DNA from: Macrothele yani | Lineage: Eukaryota; Arthropoda; Arachnida; Araneae; Macrothelidae | DNA: 64,000 nucleotides | Reading direction: 5' to 3' | Assembly: GCA_039090855.1 (NCBI GenBank) | Contig: CM076996.1 | Span: 47,272,469 to 47,336,468 of the forward strand | Part shown: piece by piece, positions 21,806-32,561 of the stretch | Layout: each line of letters begins with the position of its first letter | Numbering within the stretch: the stretch's first letter is position 1 | Program-made: the position numbers and the translations under genes | Notes under the pieces: generated by a model | Told to the model about the DNA's origin: nothing | The model's input: only the letters and a program-made list of their open reading frames with translations | Databases searched by the model: none

Positions 21806-23199
21806 CACATAAGACGAGGACGTGTCGTCTAAAGGATAGCGACAGCACACCTACTTTAACTAGAATTCAAATTCAAGCTTTCAAACAGCGAGGTTATCAT
21901 TCGAACCACTGGGACAGTTGGTGACAACGTAATTTTTTCAGTATACCCCACAGGTGTTTTCTTCAGTGTACCCCTAGATGGTTTTAAATGTAAGAGGTTT
22001 CAATAACGAAAGACAAACAACACAATAAAAACAATAAAAAGAACTCACGTGTTCTCAATGAGGAATTTGTCACCTTCAACTTCCCTGCAAGTACCCTTGT
22101 TAGAGATAGTTCCGTTGTAGATTCGGATCGGGTCCTGAGCACCTTTCTGAAACCAACTACCCGTCCATCTGTTCGGGAACATACACGTATCTGTCCAATG
22201 ATAGAATTAATAAAAATATAGTCACAGCATCAGGGTTAATATATGGCTAAGCTGACAGAATTTGATCAATTAGATACATTATAATAAACTTAAAACAAAA
22301 ATAATTGTTATGTACACTCGAAGAAGTTTATTTCTACTTCAACTACGACAAATAAAAAGAACGCAAAAAAATACTATTAATTGCCTTTGAGATACTATTA
22401 ATTACCTTTGAGGATGGTGGGACTTCTGACTTGCGCGAAACTGATATCATTGAAGAAATGCGCACATTAAGTCTTTTGCGATTTTTAAGCTCAAAACCAA
22501 AAAGGAAAAAGAAAACATACCCTGAACCTGCAACTCTTTAAACTGCAGATTTTAATTTGTGATTGCATTTTTAGTAACGTCATAGAAATAAAAAGAAACG
22601 TCGCAGTATCTGTATTTCAAAACTTCTGAGAGCCAAAGGGTTAAGTTACACGTAAAGTAGCGCGCAAATCACATTGCTGAAAGTGATCAAATGAGTAAAT
22701 CAAAACTCTGTTGTTCCACCACTATAAACACCTGAGGTTAAGCTATCACAGATTAGAATTTATTACCTCCAGGGGAAGAACAAACACCAGACCAGGAAAA
22801 TATGCGGACACAAGTGCCTGCTTCATCCGGTACTGCAATCCAGGTCTCAGTACGACGAAACACTGCCAACGGACTGTAAGATTCCTGCTTAGGATTGGGA
22901 GTGATAAGGTTATCTTAAGAATTGTACTGTTTTATTAAGAAACATTAAAAAACTGCATTTTAATCAAACTGAAAATTTGTCGTTGTTAACCACAAAACTG
23001 TAAGTCAGAGAAATTAGTTAAGGGGCTTTGCTTCTACAGTTTAACGTTCCAGTGTTTCACACGTTAATCAATTGTCAGGTTGATCGTCTTTCTGGAGCAG
23101 AAGTCAAAATATGTATATAGCTCCAACGAGAAGTGTTGGGATTGAAAGACAACGACACAAATGCAACTCTGATAGTTTAAAAGGCAACGCACATTTATT
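21806..23199. other. AT-rich, no recognised feature
   Basis: Contains a 21-bp tandem duplication (22371-22391 and 22392-22412, one mismatch). No gene found. Confidence 0.45.
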
Positions 23200-24806
23200 G
23201 CGCCGTCTTGTAAAGTATGTAGAAGAAAAAATATTCATGAGAGAAACGACTATACTTACACCGGACGTGGTCAATAGTTAGTGGTGAACAGCATGTCCAG
23301 CACTCTGGGGCAGAATCGCCATATAGTGAGTGAAATGGCGATATTCATTTCTGAGACACGCAGCATAACCTTTTGTCGATAATTTCTCTGCTGGACAGAT
23401 AGTCACAGTTCAATCACTGATTAAATATAAAACAGTATATATCCAAAATATTGGGCTGTAGATTTTGTCTCAAACACTTTATAACAACCTGAATGTCAGA
23501 TGGAACGTCTTAGCGATGTGGTAGGTTTAGTGACTGACACTAAAGAAAAGGACATTGCATCATGACTAACCACCTCGCTTTCTTGGACCTTAACACACTT
23601 AAGAATCCAGTATAAATGGACCAGAAACACAGCCTCAATCAGGATGAGGTTCACCGCAAACTTCTCTGTGAACATTCCCACAGCACAGAACCTAAATTAC
23701 ATTAAAGAAATCCAAATATATCGTAGCATATCGACGACGTCTTGACTGTGCGTAGCATACGGTAAGAGAAAATACGCGTATCTACACTGTAAACAGCGTA
23801 GATTCAGGCGTAATCTTCTTAGTCTAACACTACAAGTACATACAATACGGATATCAAGACTTCATCCTACTTGTATCAGTCTGTGAAGATCAGAACAAGG
23901 TTAGGATGAAGAGACTAATGCACATCAGCTCATACACTGACGCAGAGATTGACATTTTATGCCAAGTTCTCAACGTGGTGCCCAAATGCGCATCGAGGTG
24001 TTATGGAGACTTCTCAAAAACTGATACCGGACAATCAACAAGAAGCTGAATTTTGCATCCTGCGTTACGGTTTAAACAGTTTTGCAAAAAGATGGATAGA
24101 GAAGCAGAAAAACTAATTCGTAAACTGAGTGATATCCGTGAGTGTTCACCTTCGAGGAAAATTGAGATGACACTGGAAAACCACGGATTCTCAGGAGTGG
24201 TTCACTGAATTTGGTGTATAACAAATACGCATGGCGAAGTGCAGAACGCGTGTGTTCAAAGATATAAGGCCTGATGGCGCAATGGGTCAAGTGCTCTTAG
24301 TATCAACCGCCTGGCTGATACGAACACTAAACAGCGAGTATTTGATTTTGACTGAATGATAAATGGTACTGTTGAAGAACTAACTCCCTGTCTGCTTTGT
24401 AAAACATATCGGGAAAATGCTTCCGCATGCTCGTTGTGTTGGTGGAAGATTCCTTCGGGCGTCTTACATTAGCATGGTCAATGTACAAAACCAAAACCTT
24501 TGTCTCTGGAAAAACTAGCAATAATGCAAAAATTCAGCCGGTAGACATGATTCGGATGGAACACGCACCTGTGGCAGAAGTACACACAAAGGTCTTTCGT
24601 TGTTGGCAAAGGAAAACAAAGGCATTAAAAAGCAAAGACTGCAGCTGGCATTTAATGGGACACTTACATAAAGATAAGCAACAGAACTCAGGGTAACCGC
24701 ATGAAGAGGTCAGATCAACCGAATGAAGAAGTCTAAACACAATCAAGAAAGTTGATCTAAAGAAGAAGTTGATGCGTAGGATGGACACTCACGATGCGTA
24801 GGATGG
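23200..24806 (-). pseudogene. LINE ORF2, C-terminal half (downstream of a nested Tc1)
   Basis: Minus-strand translation, moving between frames, follows a Jockey/R1-like ORF2 after the catalytic core. It shows KSKCLCF (near 24620), RALDPLRHQALYL.TRAFCTSPC (24285-24225), equivalent to the family LDPVHHQGLRL.TGAFRTSP block, then a degraded RNase H-like region. Near 23330-23270 there is a finger PECWTCCSPLTIDHVRCKY, with Cys-x2-Cys and a downstream His and Cys. Many stops are present. It pairs with the reverse-transcriptase part at 26225-26935; the Tc1 between them interrupts one LINE copy. Confidence 0.7.
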
Positions 24807-24814
24807 AAACTCAC
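24771..24814. repeat. 22-bp tandem duplication at the Tc1 left edge
   Basis: GATGCGTAGGATGGACACTC plus AC (24771-24792) recurs with one change at 24793-24814. The second copy runs into the terminal repeat, so the first holds a duplicate of the tip CACTCAC. Confidence 0.9.
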
Positions 24815-26224
24815 GGACAATGAAATTTGCGCACAAAGAAGGAAGCATCGGATTGAACTGAAATTTTATGGACGTAATGATATATATATATAAATGATAC
24901 ACATGATGGCAAAAACAGAGCTGTAGGACAATTACAGAGGACTCTGGGTCACACAGTCCGGTCATCTTCAATAGCGCATCGCACCGCCTCGTGAGGCGAT
25001 ACATGCTGCACTACGGCCCGGCATGGTGGCGAACAGACGTCTGATGTTCTCCTGCGGCAGACTGGCCCACACGTGTTGGACGGTGTGCTCCAAATCGCGG
25101 ATAGTGCGGCACGGCGGCAGTCGCCGTTTCAACTGGTCCCACACATGCTCGATAGGGGACATGTCAGGGGAGCGGCCAGGCCATGGAAGTGTCTGCACTT
25201 GACGTAGGCACTCCTGAGCGACCCGAGCCGTGTGCGGGCGGGCATTGTCCTACTGGCATAGCGCACCTGGGATTTCGGCCAGGAACGGGAGCACATGGGA
25301 TCGTAGGATATTATCCACATACCGCTGGCCGGTCAATGATCCACGTACTACTACTAGAGCTGATTGGCTATCGTAGGCTATGGCTCTCCAGACCATAATG
25401 CCTGCAGTGGGGGAAGTGTGGCACTCGATAGCGAGGTTGGGATTGTGCCGTTGATCCGGGGACCTCCACACCCGGACACGATGATCGTCTGTTCCCAAAA
25501 GAAGCGGCACTTATCGCTAAACACCACACGTCACCAGTCTGTGGCGTTCTACGTCGCTCTGCACTGGCACCGCTGCACACGGAGCCGGCGAAGTTCCGGT
25601 GTTAATGGCAGCACACGTAAGGGGCGCTGGGATCGCAGATTCGCTTCCGCGAGGCGTCGGGAAATGGTTCGTGGGAACACAGCAGCCGCTACATCTGCCT
25701 GTATAGTGGGCCCGGTCACCGTGGGATGCGTTTGTTCCTAGCGCACGATCCGTCGATTCTCTCTACCGGTGGTCCTCCTGGCCCGTCCCGAGCCGCTCCG
25801 CCGTGTGGCAGTGCCGTTACGTGTCCACTGCTCCAAACACAGTCGGATGGTATGGTCAGAACGATCCACGTGGCGGGCTATACGGCGCGCCGACCACAGT
25901 GCGGTTTTCAGACAAATGATCAGGCCTTTCTCAAAGTCCGTAAGTTGCGTAAATCGACGTCTCTGGCGTCTACCCGACATTCTTGTCCCTCTGTACACTT
26001 CCTTGCGTCGGCCGGTGCTTTTCGCCTTCATGGGGATCTACTACACGCCGGTTTATAAGACTGCCGGTTCGTGCTTGCAGTGCCACCACAGGGTGTGCGG
26101 TCATGCGCACTCGCACCAAACGTGGATCATTTGCATACCAGCACGCACTCTAGCTATTTGGAAAGTTTCGCGGTTGTAGCATATTTTGTTCTAGGTGCGC
26201 AAATATTATTGTCCGTAAGTTGTA
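24807..26224 (-). mobile_element. Tc1-like element, DD32E spacing, inserted in a LINE
   Basis: Ends AACTCACGGACAATGAAATT (left) and the complement of a related repeat (right, ending GTCCGTAAGTTGTA) match the family at 38784 and 58218. The minus-strand transposase covers TQLTDFEKGLIICLKTA (25940-25890), a GRARRTTGREN linker, LGTDDHRVRVWR with GIMVWRAIAYD (25500-25370), the second Asp in DNARPHTARVAQ near 25245, and SPDMSPIEHVWDQL near 25155, ending ACIASRGGAMRY. There are 32 residues between the Asp and the Glu. It is frameshifted. A 22-bp tandem duplication includes the left tip. Confidence 0.9.
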
Positions 26225-26935
26225 ATAGGTAAGACGAAATCACGAGGGAAGTCTTGATTTTGAGAATAAGTTGGGAATGTCGTACCCATGTAACAAGGAA
26301 AACACGACTGTGGATAAACTAGCAACAAAGGAAAGGTGGGGAGATTCTCTTGAGGAACAGAGTCGTAGAAGTTACTACCAGAAATACCGTGTCTTAAATC
26401 CAGATTGATGTCTTTTCGACGGCGCAAAATCGATTACCGTACACTGTCTTCGTACAAACGTCTCACGAATGCGCATTTCAAGGTGAAGGTACTCTTGTGG
26501 TGACGGACAACACTTAGGGAAGGTGAAAAAGTTCCATGACTTCCGAAGTTTTCGACGAGGCGTTTCAATACCTTGCAAATGAAAGTAGTCAGCGCAATCA
26601 GCCGGTAGTTAGACGGACTACTGGGATCTTTGCCCGTCTTTGAGAACGGACGTGTGAAAGCCTTACGCCAAGAATACGGGAAACAAGGCTATGATGAGAT
26701 TCTCCTGAGCTGGAAAAGCAGATGATTTAAAGAGGACGGTGACAAATGCCGTTATATATATGATAATGAATGCCGCCAGTCCCGACAGACATGATGCTGA
26801 AGCGCAGCAGAGATACCCTCAATTCTGTCATCCTGGAGGGGCAAGTCAGTAAGTCTGCATAAAAAGCCAAGAAATATATCAGCCTTCTGCAAGGTGACAT
26901 CTGCGACAACAACATGATAAAAATTAAGTAGCCGC
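26225..26935 (-). pseudogene. LINE reverse transcriptase fragment
   Basis: Minus strand: WRKAFTRPFSKTGKDPSSPS, then NYRLIALTTFICKVLKRLVE (26690-26560), equals the non-LTR RT block PIPKPGKDP..PSNYRPIALT..CK..ER. It is followed by an IRETFVRRQ stretch, SVPQENLPTF (26365-26335), and FPRDFVLPITT (26255-26225), the counterpart of GVPQGSVLSITLF. The YxDD box is not readable before the Tc1 boundary. Stops and frameshifts make it a pseudogene. The 5' region above 26935 was not recognised. Confidence 0.75.
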
Positions 26936-28235
26936 GCCAGAATGATAAAAGAATTGCTCTTCGTGGGATGTTCTTGTTTGGGTTGGTAGAAATCCCGTGG
27001 GAAACGAATTTTTACAAATTTGGTTATTCAAAAACTGTGCGCGACGGGCACTTCAAATTTTAACTGCTCGTGCATATGTAATGATACCGGTGCTGATCTT
27101 TACAGCTTCAGATAATATATTTGTATTAATTTACAGTTAACAGAAACAGTATTTTCTATTTTCGTCAGATGCCAACAAGAATCTTTGCAATTGAGGAAAA
27201 CACACGTTTCTCTAGTCGTAAAGTAAAAGTTGAAGAACCGTGAGTTCATTTTTACGTAAAAGAAACAATGCGTTAGTATAAAGCACGGTACATGAAATAT
27301 GGAGACAAAGAAAAATATCAAGTCACATGATATGCTGCTAAGATGATGTGATGTTTATGGAAAAATGCATTAACTGGAACCCAATACAGCAAGTAACATT
27401 GTTAGTGGCATCTACTACACAACATTTAGATGCCAGGTTAATCTGTACAAAGTGACAAGTTCTTAATCTTTCTTTTTTTAATGTTATCTTCAAGTTCGAG
27501 AAGAATTTAATTCTGAAATAATTTACTTATTTTCGCTGTATTAGGCTGGTTGTGAAATGTGTATGCCTACTTTTTCTATATCGGCGGCTTGATTAATTTT
27601 GCTACTTAAAGCTCTGATTAAGCAAAGGAAGATTTTACAATATGGAATATATCCAATTTGCATGGAAGAAACCTTCACTGCAATCTCACTATAAACTTTT
27701 TTCGATGCCGATGACATACTGTAAGCTGTGCATAAATGCATTTTTTTTGTACTTTTTTAATTTCAGGATGTCAGATGCCAAGAAGAAATATTTGCAAGTT
27801 ACGCTTTTTACAAAACTGAAACAAAATGTTGAAAAAGGAAGCAATTATTTTCCGGAATCGAAATATTAGTTAATTATCATTACCAATTTTTTGGCTTGTG
27901 CGGGAAACAGATATAACTTTTTAAAAGGATTTCTGTTATAGGTTGAACATAAAGCATCAAGAAGGGTCACAACATGGAAAACGCCACAGTGTATAACGTA
28001 GTTCGTTGAAACAAACTAAGGCAGTCAGGTGCAGCGAAAGTTCCGAATTAGATAAGCAAAAATCCTATCATCACGTCATCAGTGCGAAAGTAGAAGAAAT
28101 CATTTTTGGAGACAAAGTATTTGCCATATAAATCGCGCACCGGGCGTGTTCAACGAACTCTGTGTTAATTCAGTCACTTCAGAAAAGTCACGGAAAATTG
28201 TGCGAAATTCTCAAAACAACTTCAAATGCATAGCT
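26936..28235. other. AT-rich, no recognised feature
   Basis: No conserved frame seen. It might include the missing 5' part of the LINE, but I cannot support that. Confidence 0.4.
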
Positions 28236-28240
28236 TGTCT

Positions 28241-28402
28241 ATAACGAAGTAAATTTCTCCGTCATTTTTGGTCTATGCCGGGATTCGAACCCGAGGCCGC
28301 TTATTCCGGAACAAGTCGCTCTACCAACTGAGCTACGCAGATATTTGTTCTGATTGCTATGTACCTTTATGTCGTGTGCGTCCTGCTGGCAGGTACGTCA
28401 CA
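28241..28402 (-). repeat. TRIM copy 1, 3' LTR (minus orientation)
   Basis: 162 bp. Preceded in element orientation by the polypurine tract at 28417-28403. Confidence 0.9.
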
Positions 28403-28652
28403 TCTTCCCCCCCCCCCGAAAGAGGGCCGGGGCATGGCCCACGGGTCAGCCGTGACCATGAATCGTTGCAGGCAGCCATCCACTGTAGAACGTGCACTTG
28501 AGAACTCCCAGTCAATCTGCTGTGTGGAATGCAACATCACACATTTTATTTTTCGAAGCGCTGGAGAAGGAATTCTCTGATTTTTCCTGTCTCGCGGTGT
28601 GGAAATAACATCACACCAATGCGAGATTTTGAACGGCCGGGTCATCCGGATA

Positions 28653-28664
28653 GTTCGGGCGCCA
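28653..28664 (-). promoter_or_regulatory. primer binding site, tRNA-Lys type
   Basis: Minus strand TGGCGCCCGAAC, two bases inside the 5' LTR. In LTR elements this pairs with the 3' end of a host tRNA (complement GTTCGGGCGCCA) to prime reverse transcription. TRIM copy 2 has 11 of the 12 bases. Confidence 0.85.
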
Positions 28665-28666
28665 TT

Positions 28667-28828
28667 ATAACGAAGTAAATTTCTCCGTCATTTTTGGTCT
28701 ACGCCGGGATTCGAACCCGAGGCCGCTTATTCCGGAACAAGTCGCTCTACCAACTGAGCTACGCAGACATTTGTTCTGATTGCTATGTGCCTTTATGTCG
28801 TGTGCGTCCTGCTGGCAGGTACGTCACA
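28667..28828 (-). repeat. TRIM copy 1, 5' LTR (minus orientation)
   Basis: 162 bp. Upstream LTR in element orientation, adjacent to the primer binding site. It is 98 percent identical to 28241-28402, implying a fairly recent insertion. Confidence 0.9.
28697..28768 (-). promoter_or_regulatory. tRNA-like sequence with A and B boxes inside the LTR
   Basis: Minus strand: acceptor arms GTCTGCG and CGTAGAC pair over seven positions (one G-T). The D arm is GCTC-AGTTGGTA-GAGC, containing the A box TAGCTCAGTTGG (28762-28751). The B box is GGTTCGAATCC (28717-28707) within a pairing T arm. The middle, CTTGTTCCGGAATAAG, forms only a short irregular stem. This is a tRNA-derived internal pol III promoter rather than a working tRNA gene. 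It recurs in all five LTRs of the window. Confidence 0.85.
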
Positions 28829-28833
28829 TGTCT

Positions 28834-29405
28834 ATTAACAGGGTCCTGTATAAGAGTCTTCATCTGTGCATCAATGCTGATTAGCAATGATCCTGTGTAA
28901 CGTCGTTCTAGCTCAACATTGTTCTCCTTCCTTCCTGGCCAGCGCACGAAAAGCAACAGCAAGGACAGCGGTTGGGCAATAATTAGTACGGTTGGAAACG
29001 TTTCTTGTTTTTCTCTGCGTACTTCTGCGTCTCTTTACTATGGCTACTTCTGGGTCACATTGTCCAGTTCTGGATTAAGTTACAGCAAAATAAAAGTTCC
29101 TTGTTTTGGTCTCAATAATTTTGTGTCTCTTTTACTATGGATACTGCTGTGTCACTGTGTTTAGTTCTGGATTTAGTTACATGCAACGCTGTATTTCCAA
29201 CTCAGTGTAACTCAGGAACAAATTTTTCTGTATTAGTGGCAAAGAAGTAAATATACACTCAGACACCACATCATCCATCTGATTTGCTAACTCTAACTAC
29301 AAGCAATGTTATTAAACTAGCTTCATAAGACTCGCCTGTACAGTCACACTTTCGATGTGTTTATAAGTATAGTTGCACTGCTATACATTGACCCTGCTTG
29401 TTTAA
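28834..29405. other. no recognised feature
   Basis: Contains an imperfect internal duplication around TTGTTTTGGTCTC and TTTGTGTCTC words. No gene. Confidence 0.4.
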
Positions 29406-29407
29406 TA

Positions 29408-30805
29408 CACTGCTGGCCACCCAAAATGTAACACCAAGAAGGAAGCATCCGATTGGCCTGAAATTCGCAGCATGAGTCGCCCGCGAGAGGACATACAAAC
29501 GATTACCATTGCAGGGCATATGCAAATCATGTGAGCCCGGCACGCCACCGAGAAGCACTATAAGAAGGGTGCACAGAAGGCGGGGTGTAAGTAGTGGAAG
29601 TGTGTAGTGCTGCCGTACCTGTGCGTGGGAAGCTTCGTCGCAGAATACGGCAGTCATTCCAGCACGTTTCGGAGTTCGACAGAGAACGAATAGTGGCTTA
29701 TCGCGACAGCAGTTTATCGTACCGAGACATCAGCGCCCGTGTGGGACGACATCCAGATACAGTGAGGCGAGTATGGATTCGGTGGGTGCAGGAGGGAAGG
29801 ACGGACCGATGTGAGCGATTACCGCAGCCGCGGCACACCGCCGAAAGACAGGACGGGCATGTTGTACGGCGGGCATTGACGGCTCGCACCACCACATCAC
29901 GAACGTTAGCGCAGGAATTAGAGTGTGTTGCGCAACAACCTGTGTCTGCACGTACCGTTCGACGTCGTCTGCAGGAGCGGGATCTTGTCGCACGGCGCCC
30001 ATTGCTCCGATTACCACTGAAATTACACCACCGGCGAGTGCGGCGGCAGTGGGCCGTTGAACGCCGCACCTTGACTACGGAATGGCACGACATTGTCTTC
30101 TCCGACGAAACCCGCTTCTGCCTGCAACACGACGATGGCTGGATTCGTGTGCGGCGGCACCGCGGCGAGAGACTGTATGACGCCTGCATTATGCATCGCC
30201 ATACCGGTTCGTCGCCTGGCGTTATGGTTTGGGGCGCAATTGGACATGACACCCGCACCCCTCTGGTACGCATCGCCGGTACACTCAACAGCCACCGCTA
30301 CATCTGCGACGTTTTGGAGCCTATAGTCCTCCCTTACCTGCAGGACCTGCCAGCGGCCATGTTTCAACAGGACAATGCGCGCCCGTACGTGGCACGCATT
30401 GTGCTGCAATTCTTCACGGCTCACCAGGTGTCCCTACTGCCGTGGCCCGCCTGTTCTTCCGATATGTCGCCCATCGAACACGTCTGGTCGCTGATCGGCA
30501 ACCGAGTGGCCCGGCAAGAACCACCCGCGACTACGCCTGATGAACTGTGGCAACGTGTTGAAGCAGCCTGGACCGACATACCCCAAGCCCAAATCCAAAG
30601 CCTCTTTCGTTCGATGCCGCGGCGTGTAGCGGCCGTTATTGCCAGCCATGGAGGCCACACGAACTATTGATGTCTGCGTGTTCCGCAAGTCGCACGGCCC
30701 GTAAGCTCAATCGTTTCATCTTTGTACCTGTTGTTATGTGTCCAGTAAATCTGGCTTTGCTATCTCGTGTCCTTCTCGGTGTTGCATTTTGGGTGGCCAG
30801 CAGTT
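29408..30805 (+). mobile_element. Tc1 element with an uninterrupted transposase frame
   Basis: Terminal repeats CACTGCTGGCCACCCAAAAT at the left and the complement of AACTGCTGGCCACCCAAAAT at the right, flanked by TA (29406-29407, 30806-30807). It is 1398 bp, sister of the copy at 19436-20765, and the best-preserved transposon in the window. Confidence 0.94.
29594..30670 (+). CDS. Tc1-family DD34E transposase
   Basis: A 358-codon frame. Transposases of this family bind their terminal repeats through a paired-like double helix-turn-helix and cut and paste the element at TA. Residues ~20-65 (QHVSEFDRERIVAYRDSSLS) and ~85-130 form the two DNA-binding units, joined by a weak GRPR-like PQPR. Catalytic residues are D171 (VFSDETRF), D260 (FQQDNARPYVA) and E295 (MSPIEHVWS), with 34 residues between the last two. 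Odd points: the ATG used by the sister copy is lost through a small deletion near 29632, so the frame relies on the ATG at 29594. FSDET replaces the usual FSDES, and Tyr follows NARP where His is usual. It could still encode a near-complete enzyme; activity is unproven. Confidence 0.85.
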   Translation: MEVCSAAVPVRGKLRRRIRQSFQHVSEFDRERIVAYRDSSLSYRDISARVGRHPDTVRRVWIRWVQEGRTDRCERLPQPRHTAERQDGHVVRRALTARTTTSRTLAQELECVAQQPVSARTVRRRLQERDLVARRPLLRLPLKLHHRRVRRQWAVERRTLTTEWHDIVFSDETRFCLQHDDGWIRVRRHRGERLYDACIMHRHTGSSPGVMVWGAIGHDTRTPLVRIAGTLNSHRYICDVLEPIVLPYLQDLPAAMFQQDNARPYVARIVLQFFTAHQVSLLPWPACSSDMSPIEHVWSLIGNRVARQEPPATTPDELWQRVEAAWTDIPQAQIQSLFRSMPRRVAAVIASHGGHTNY

Positions 30806-30807
30806 TA

Positions 30808-31765
30808 TTTGTGCATCTTTGCTTTCACAAAATTGCTACTGCCATGCATCTTATGTGTTTCTAGTTTTTATATATTTCTTTTGGTTGGATTTCTGACATT
30901 CATTCCTCATCTTTGAATTTGCTGTTGAAAAAAAGTCAAGGAATTAATGTTTTCATTAAGTTCTTTTTTTTTTTTTTTCTTTTTTCGTATTTTGCAAGCA
31001 CACAAGATGTGTTCCTCCGGACCTGGGGATAATGATTCCTGAGATTCTGGTATGTGGTTAACTATGAGCTTTGTTCCCTGTTAATGACGATCGTCCTCAA
31101 GAGACACCAGCGTAATAGTTTGCTTTGTAGCTCTAGTGGACGTGGTGAAGGGGAACGTTCTTTGGAGGGGGGGGGGGGTTCCTTTTCTACTACGTTTTTT
31201 CACTTAATTTCCCATTCTGATCTTTCCCATAAGTAATTCAGTCGTCATCCTTTTACCTACAATCCTTGAGGAGGTCTTTTCCGGCTAGCTCCCATGTAGC
31301 CCCTTTCCCTTCCTAATCAAACGTTTTAAACATCTATTACGTATATAGAAAGCGCAGCATCCTTAACGCAGATATTGCATCCGAACAACTAAGGGAAAAG
31401 TCTCGACACTGCTGTGAGTATTCTGGAGAAAAACGGGAATTATTCTTGCAACCTAAAATGTTTTGCTTTGAGGCAGCATTTCATATGCGTGAGCTGATTT
31501 ACTGGCATAACGTTCGCAATATGGGGCAACAGACGACGGTATAATTTACGCAGCAGGAGCAACGTGACATCTCGAAAGTTCATGTTTGCTCCCGCAGCAC
31601 GAATGGCAGGGAATTACGGATCATTGTTCTCTACTGTATTCACTGACAAACATTGTAGTAGCCTCAGCATGCTGCAGAAAACTCAGTTCTCCAGAGGATG
31701 TGTTTTCGTCCAACTGGAAATAACATGTTCAAAAATATTCTCAGTAAGACTTTCCCATACCCATA
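30808..31765. other. no recognised feature
   Basis: Includes a T run (30965-30979) and a run of 10 G (31168-31178). No gene recognised. Confidence 0.45.
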
Positions 31766-31977
31766 TTTAGTTTGGTGGTTTAACGACCAGGGATAGCAAT
31801 TCGATAGACTATAGCAGTGGCCAGTCCCTAATTTAGGCCCACTGGTTCCAGGGAAGGAGACAACCAGTGCAGCAAGACAAGCAGGACGCCCATGCCTCCA
31901 CCAGGATTCTAACCCGAACCCATCTCGGACGAAGGGTTAGAAGCCAGCACTTAGACCACTGCGCTAAAGGAGCCGCC
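31766..31977 (-). mobile_element. SINE family 1 copy
   Basis: Minus-strand tRNA-like head GGCTCCTTTAGCGCAGTGGT, a degraded B box near 31910, the body CCTAAATTAGGGACTGG, and a short tail. About 55 bp separate it from the next copy, in the same orientation. Confidence 0.8.
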
Positions 31978-32031
31978 TCATTTTCCGATATAAGCCAGCA
32001 GATTTTTTTTGTTGGGTAATATCAAAGATAC

Positions 32032-32252
32032 TTTTTTTTTAATTTTGGGGTTAACGACCACCACGATCAACTCTGAGGTCTATAAGCAGTCGTCCGTCCC
32101 TAATTTAGGGCAACTGGTATCACGGAAGGGATAGAAGCAACACCATTGGTCAAACACACCAGCCACGCCTCATACGGGAATCTAACCTCAGTCCTGTTGA
32201 GACGAATGACGAACGTCCTGCTCAGAGACCACCACTCGAAAACCAGCGCGGC
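32032..32252 (-). mobile_element. SINE family 1 copy, diverged
   Basis: The body CCCTAAATTAGGGACGGACG and the T run at 32032-32041 (poly-A tail on the minus strand) identify the family. The tRNA-like head is heavily mutated. Confidence 0.75.
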
Positions 32253-32394
32253 AAGGATACTTTGTAAAAGACACCATCTAACCATGTTGCGGTTAAGCTT
32301 CGGTAGCGAATTACAGATGCTATGAACCATATTTTCAATGCAGGAAATCTAATAGTGGCGTAAAAACTTTAAGAATTGATTTTAAGAAGAATGT

Positions 32395-32556
32395 ATGACG
32401 AAGTAAATTTCTCCGTCATTTTTAGTCCACGCCGGGGCTCGACCCCGGGGCCTCTCATTCCGGAATAAGTCACTCTACCAATTGAGCTACGCGGACGTTC
32501 GTTCTGACTGCTATCTGCCTTTATGTCGTGTGCGTCCTGCTGGCAGGTACGTCACA
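32395..32556 (-). mobile_element. solo LTR of the TRIM family
   Basis: A single 162-bp LTR of the same family, flanked by a perfect 5-bp duplication, AATGT (32390-32394, 32557-32561). A solo LTR with intact target duplication is the product expected from recombination between the two LTRs of an inserted element. The tRNA-like region is retained (CCAATTGAGCTACGCGGAC at the A-box side). Confidence 0.9.
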
Positions 32557-32561
32557 AATGT

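Larger units (their letters stand above)
28241..28828 (-). mobile_element. TRIM retrotransposon, copy 1, with tRNA-like LTRs
   Basis: Two direct repeats of 162 bp (28241-28402 and 28667-28828) differ at only three positions and enclose 264 bp without coding capacity. The element is flanked by a perfect 5-bp duplication, TGTCT (28236-28240, 28829-28833). On the minus strand the upstream LTR begins TGTGACGTACC and ends CTTCGTTAT. Two bases later comes TGGCGCCCGAAC (28664-28653), a primer binding site of tRNA-Lys type. Before the downstream LTR is a purine tract, 11 G then AAGA (28417-28403). Each LTR holds a tRNA-like pol III promoter. The structure fits a TRIM, mobilised in trans by an unseen LTR retrotransposon. 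Confidence 0.9.

Noticed and set aside
28697..28768. Functional tRNA gene
   Set aside because: The same sequence sits at the same place in five LTRs, the anticodon arm pairs poorly, and copies diverge like a transposon.
29698..30688. Minus-strand frames of 196, 133 and 95 codons
   Set aside because: Antisense shadows of the plus-strand transposase at 29594-30670.
31168..31178. G run as a possible G-quadruplex element
   Set aside because: A single homopolymer run without further spaced G tracts; similar runs at 4795 and 51592 look like simple sequence.
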